Source: an uncultured Mycoplasmatota bacterium
GTDB taxonomy: Bacteria > Bacillota_I > Bacilli_A > RF39 > UBA660
DNA: 13,416 bases
NCBI GenBank assembly: GCA_947384645.1
Contig: CANDHX010000015.1
Location: 1 to 13,416, forward strand
Direction: 5' to 3'
Shown here: one piece after another, positions 12,923 to 13,416 of the stretch
Layout: each line of letters starts with the position of its first letter
Position numbering within the stretch: position 1 is the stretch's first letter
The notes under the pieces: model-generated
Seen by the model: only the letters and a program-made list of their open reading frames with translations
Told to the model about the DNA's origin: nothing
Database searches by the model: none
Program-made: the position numbers and the translations under genes

Positions 12923-13354
12923 CTAATTTTTTAATTCACCTAATTTACTCATTTCTATTTCAAAAGTTGAATACCCAAAATATTCATTGTCGTCACTACA
13001 AAAGTCTAATGTAAATACCAAAGTATTATTATATCTTAGTATCTCCAAATCGATTTTTAAACACATATGAGCTATGCCGTTTACCATCAAATAATAATCG
13101 CACAGAGTTTTTTCTGACATGTTGATTTTAGTATATTTTTCAATATTTAATAGTTCATTAATCGGTTTCGAGACTATAAAATGAATAGAAAAAATGTCAC
13201 CACCTATTTCGCCTATTAAAGTTATTTCTAATTCATTAACTTTTTCTGTGATTCTTTTGTTTTTAACTTCATCAAATTTTGAAATCACTACTTTTGTAAT
13301 TTCATATTCCAATTTCTCATTTTCTACATCATTACTTTTTGCTATTTTAAACAT
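12923..13354 (-). CDS. Unrecognised 143-aa protein
   Basis: The ATG at 13354 follows AGGAGAT with good spacing, and an upstream in-frame ATG at 13375 would put that site inside the coding region. The protein is acidic and beta-strand-rich throughout (for example LEITLIGEIGGDIFSIHFIV and NTLVFTLDFCSDDNEYFGYS), with no signal peptide, membrane helix or catalytic motif. No family is recognised. It is transcribed toward the GH31 gene, but that gene has its own promoter. The 60 bases upstream to the window edge are A/T-rich and contain TATAAA-like sequence, without a convincing promoter pair. Confidence 0.75.
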   Translation of the reverse strand: MFKIAKSNDVENEKLEYEITKVVISKFDEVKNKRITEKVNELEITLIGEIGGDIFSIHFIVSKPINELLNIEKYTKINMSEKTLCDYYLMVNGIAHMCLKIDLEILRYNNTLVFTLDFCSDDNEYFGYSTFEIEMSKLGELKN

Positions 13355-13416
13355 AACAATATCTCCTATCAGCATTTTTCGACATTTCTTTAAAATTCAA
13401 GCATTTATAATTTATA

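Noticed and set aside
1..13416. CRISPR array, tRNA or rRNA genes
   Set aside because: No regularly spaced repeats, cloverleaf sequences or rRNA-like conserved stretches were seen on either strand.

Overview
The window looks like chromosomal DNA from a low-GC Bacillota. Coding density is high, AGGAGG-like ribosome sites and consensus TTGACA/TATAAT promoters are common, and a T-box leader precedes a LeuRS operon. LeuRS and the other conserved proteins look clostridial. A Tissierellia/Peptoniphilaceae-type anaerobe is a reasonable but unproven guess. Nearly everything is on the minus strand, except one plus-strand segment at about 4.8-6.65 kb.

Reading in the direction of transcription (right to left): (a) 13354-12923, an unrecognised 143-aa protein. 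(b) 12833-10488, a GH31 glycosidase with unusual residues at normally invariant positions. (c) 10510-7445, a leucine T-box leader, then a small membrane protein whose end overlaps leuS, then leuS and a strong terminator. (d) 7401-6700, a DUF421 (YetF-like) membrane protein with its own terminator. (e) The plus-strand segment. It holds a compact, probably pseudoknotted small RNA (4880-4976), a YhcG/DUF1016 PDDEXK nuclease gene broken by a one-base frameshift (5124-6127), two related palindromes, and the C-terminal half of a Fic-family gene (to 6597). Near-identical 29-bp terminator hairpins bracket the nuclease and Fic genes. (f) 4716-1397, a tight operon encoding a transglutaminase-like protein, a D-Ala-D-Ala carboxypeptidase and an alpha/beta hydrolase. 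(g) 1337-1, an unrecognised 191-aa protein, a possible 26-aa peptide and the start of a von Willebrand factor A protein that runs off the window.

The housekeeping parts fit together simply. The T-box senses uncharged tRNA-Leu and controls LeuRS. Operon (f) looks like an envelope/hydrolase module. The plus-strand segment is the accessory part. The nuclease gene has about 7 CG dinucleotides per kb, against nearly 50 per kb in the adjacent host operon by hand count. It carries defence-type gene families in various states of decay, and its small RNA has its own consensus promoter and terminator. That RNA and its relation to the repeats and nuclease gene are the most interesting item. A second notable item is a consensus promoter placed inside a terminator-like hairpin in front of the VWA gene.
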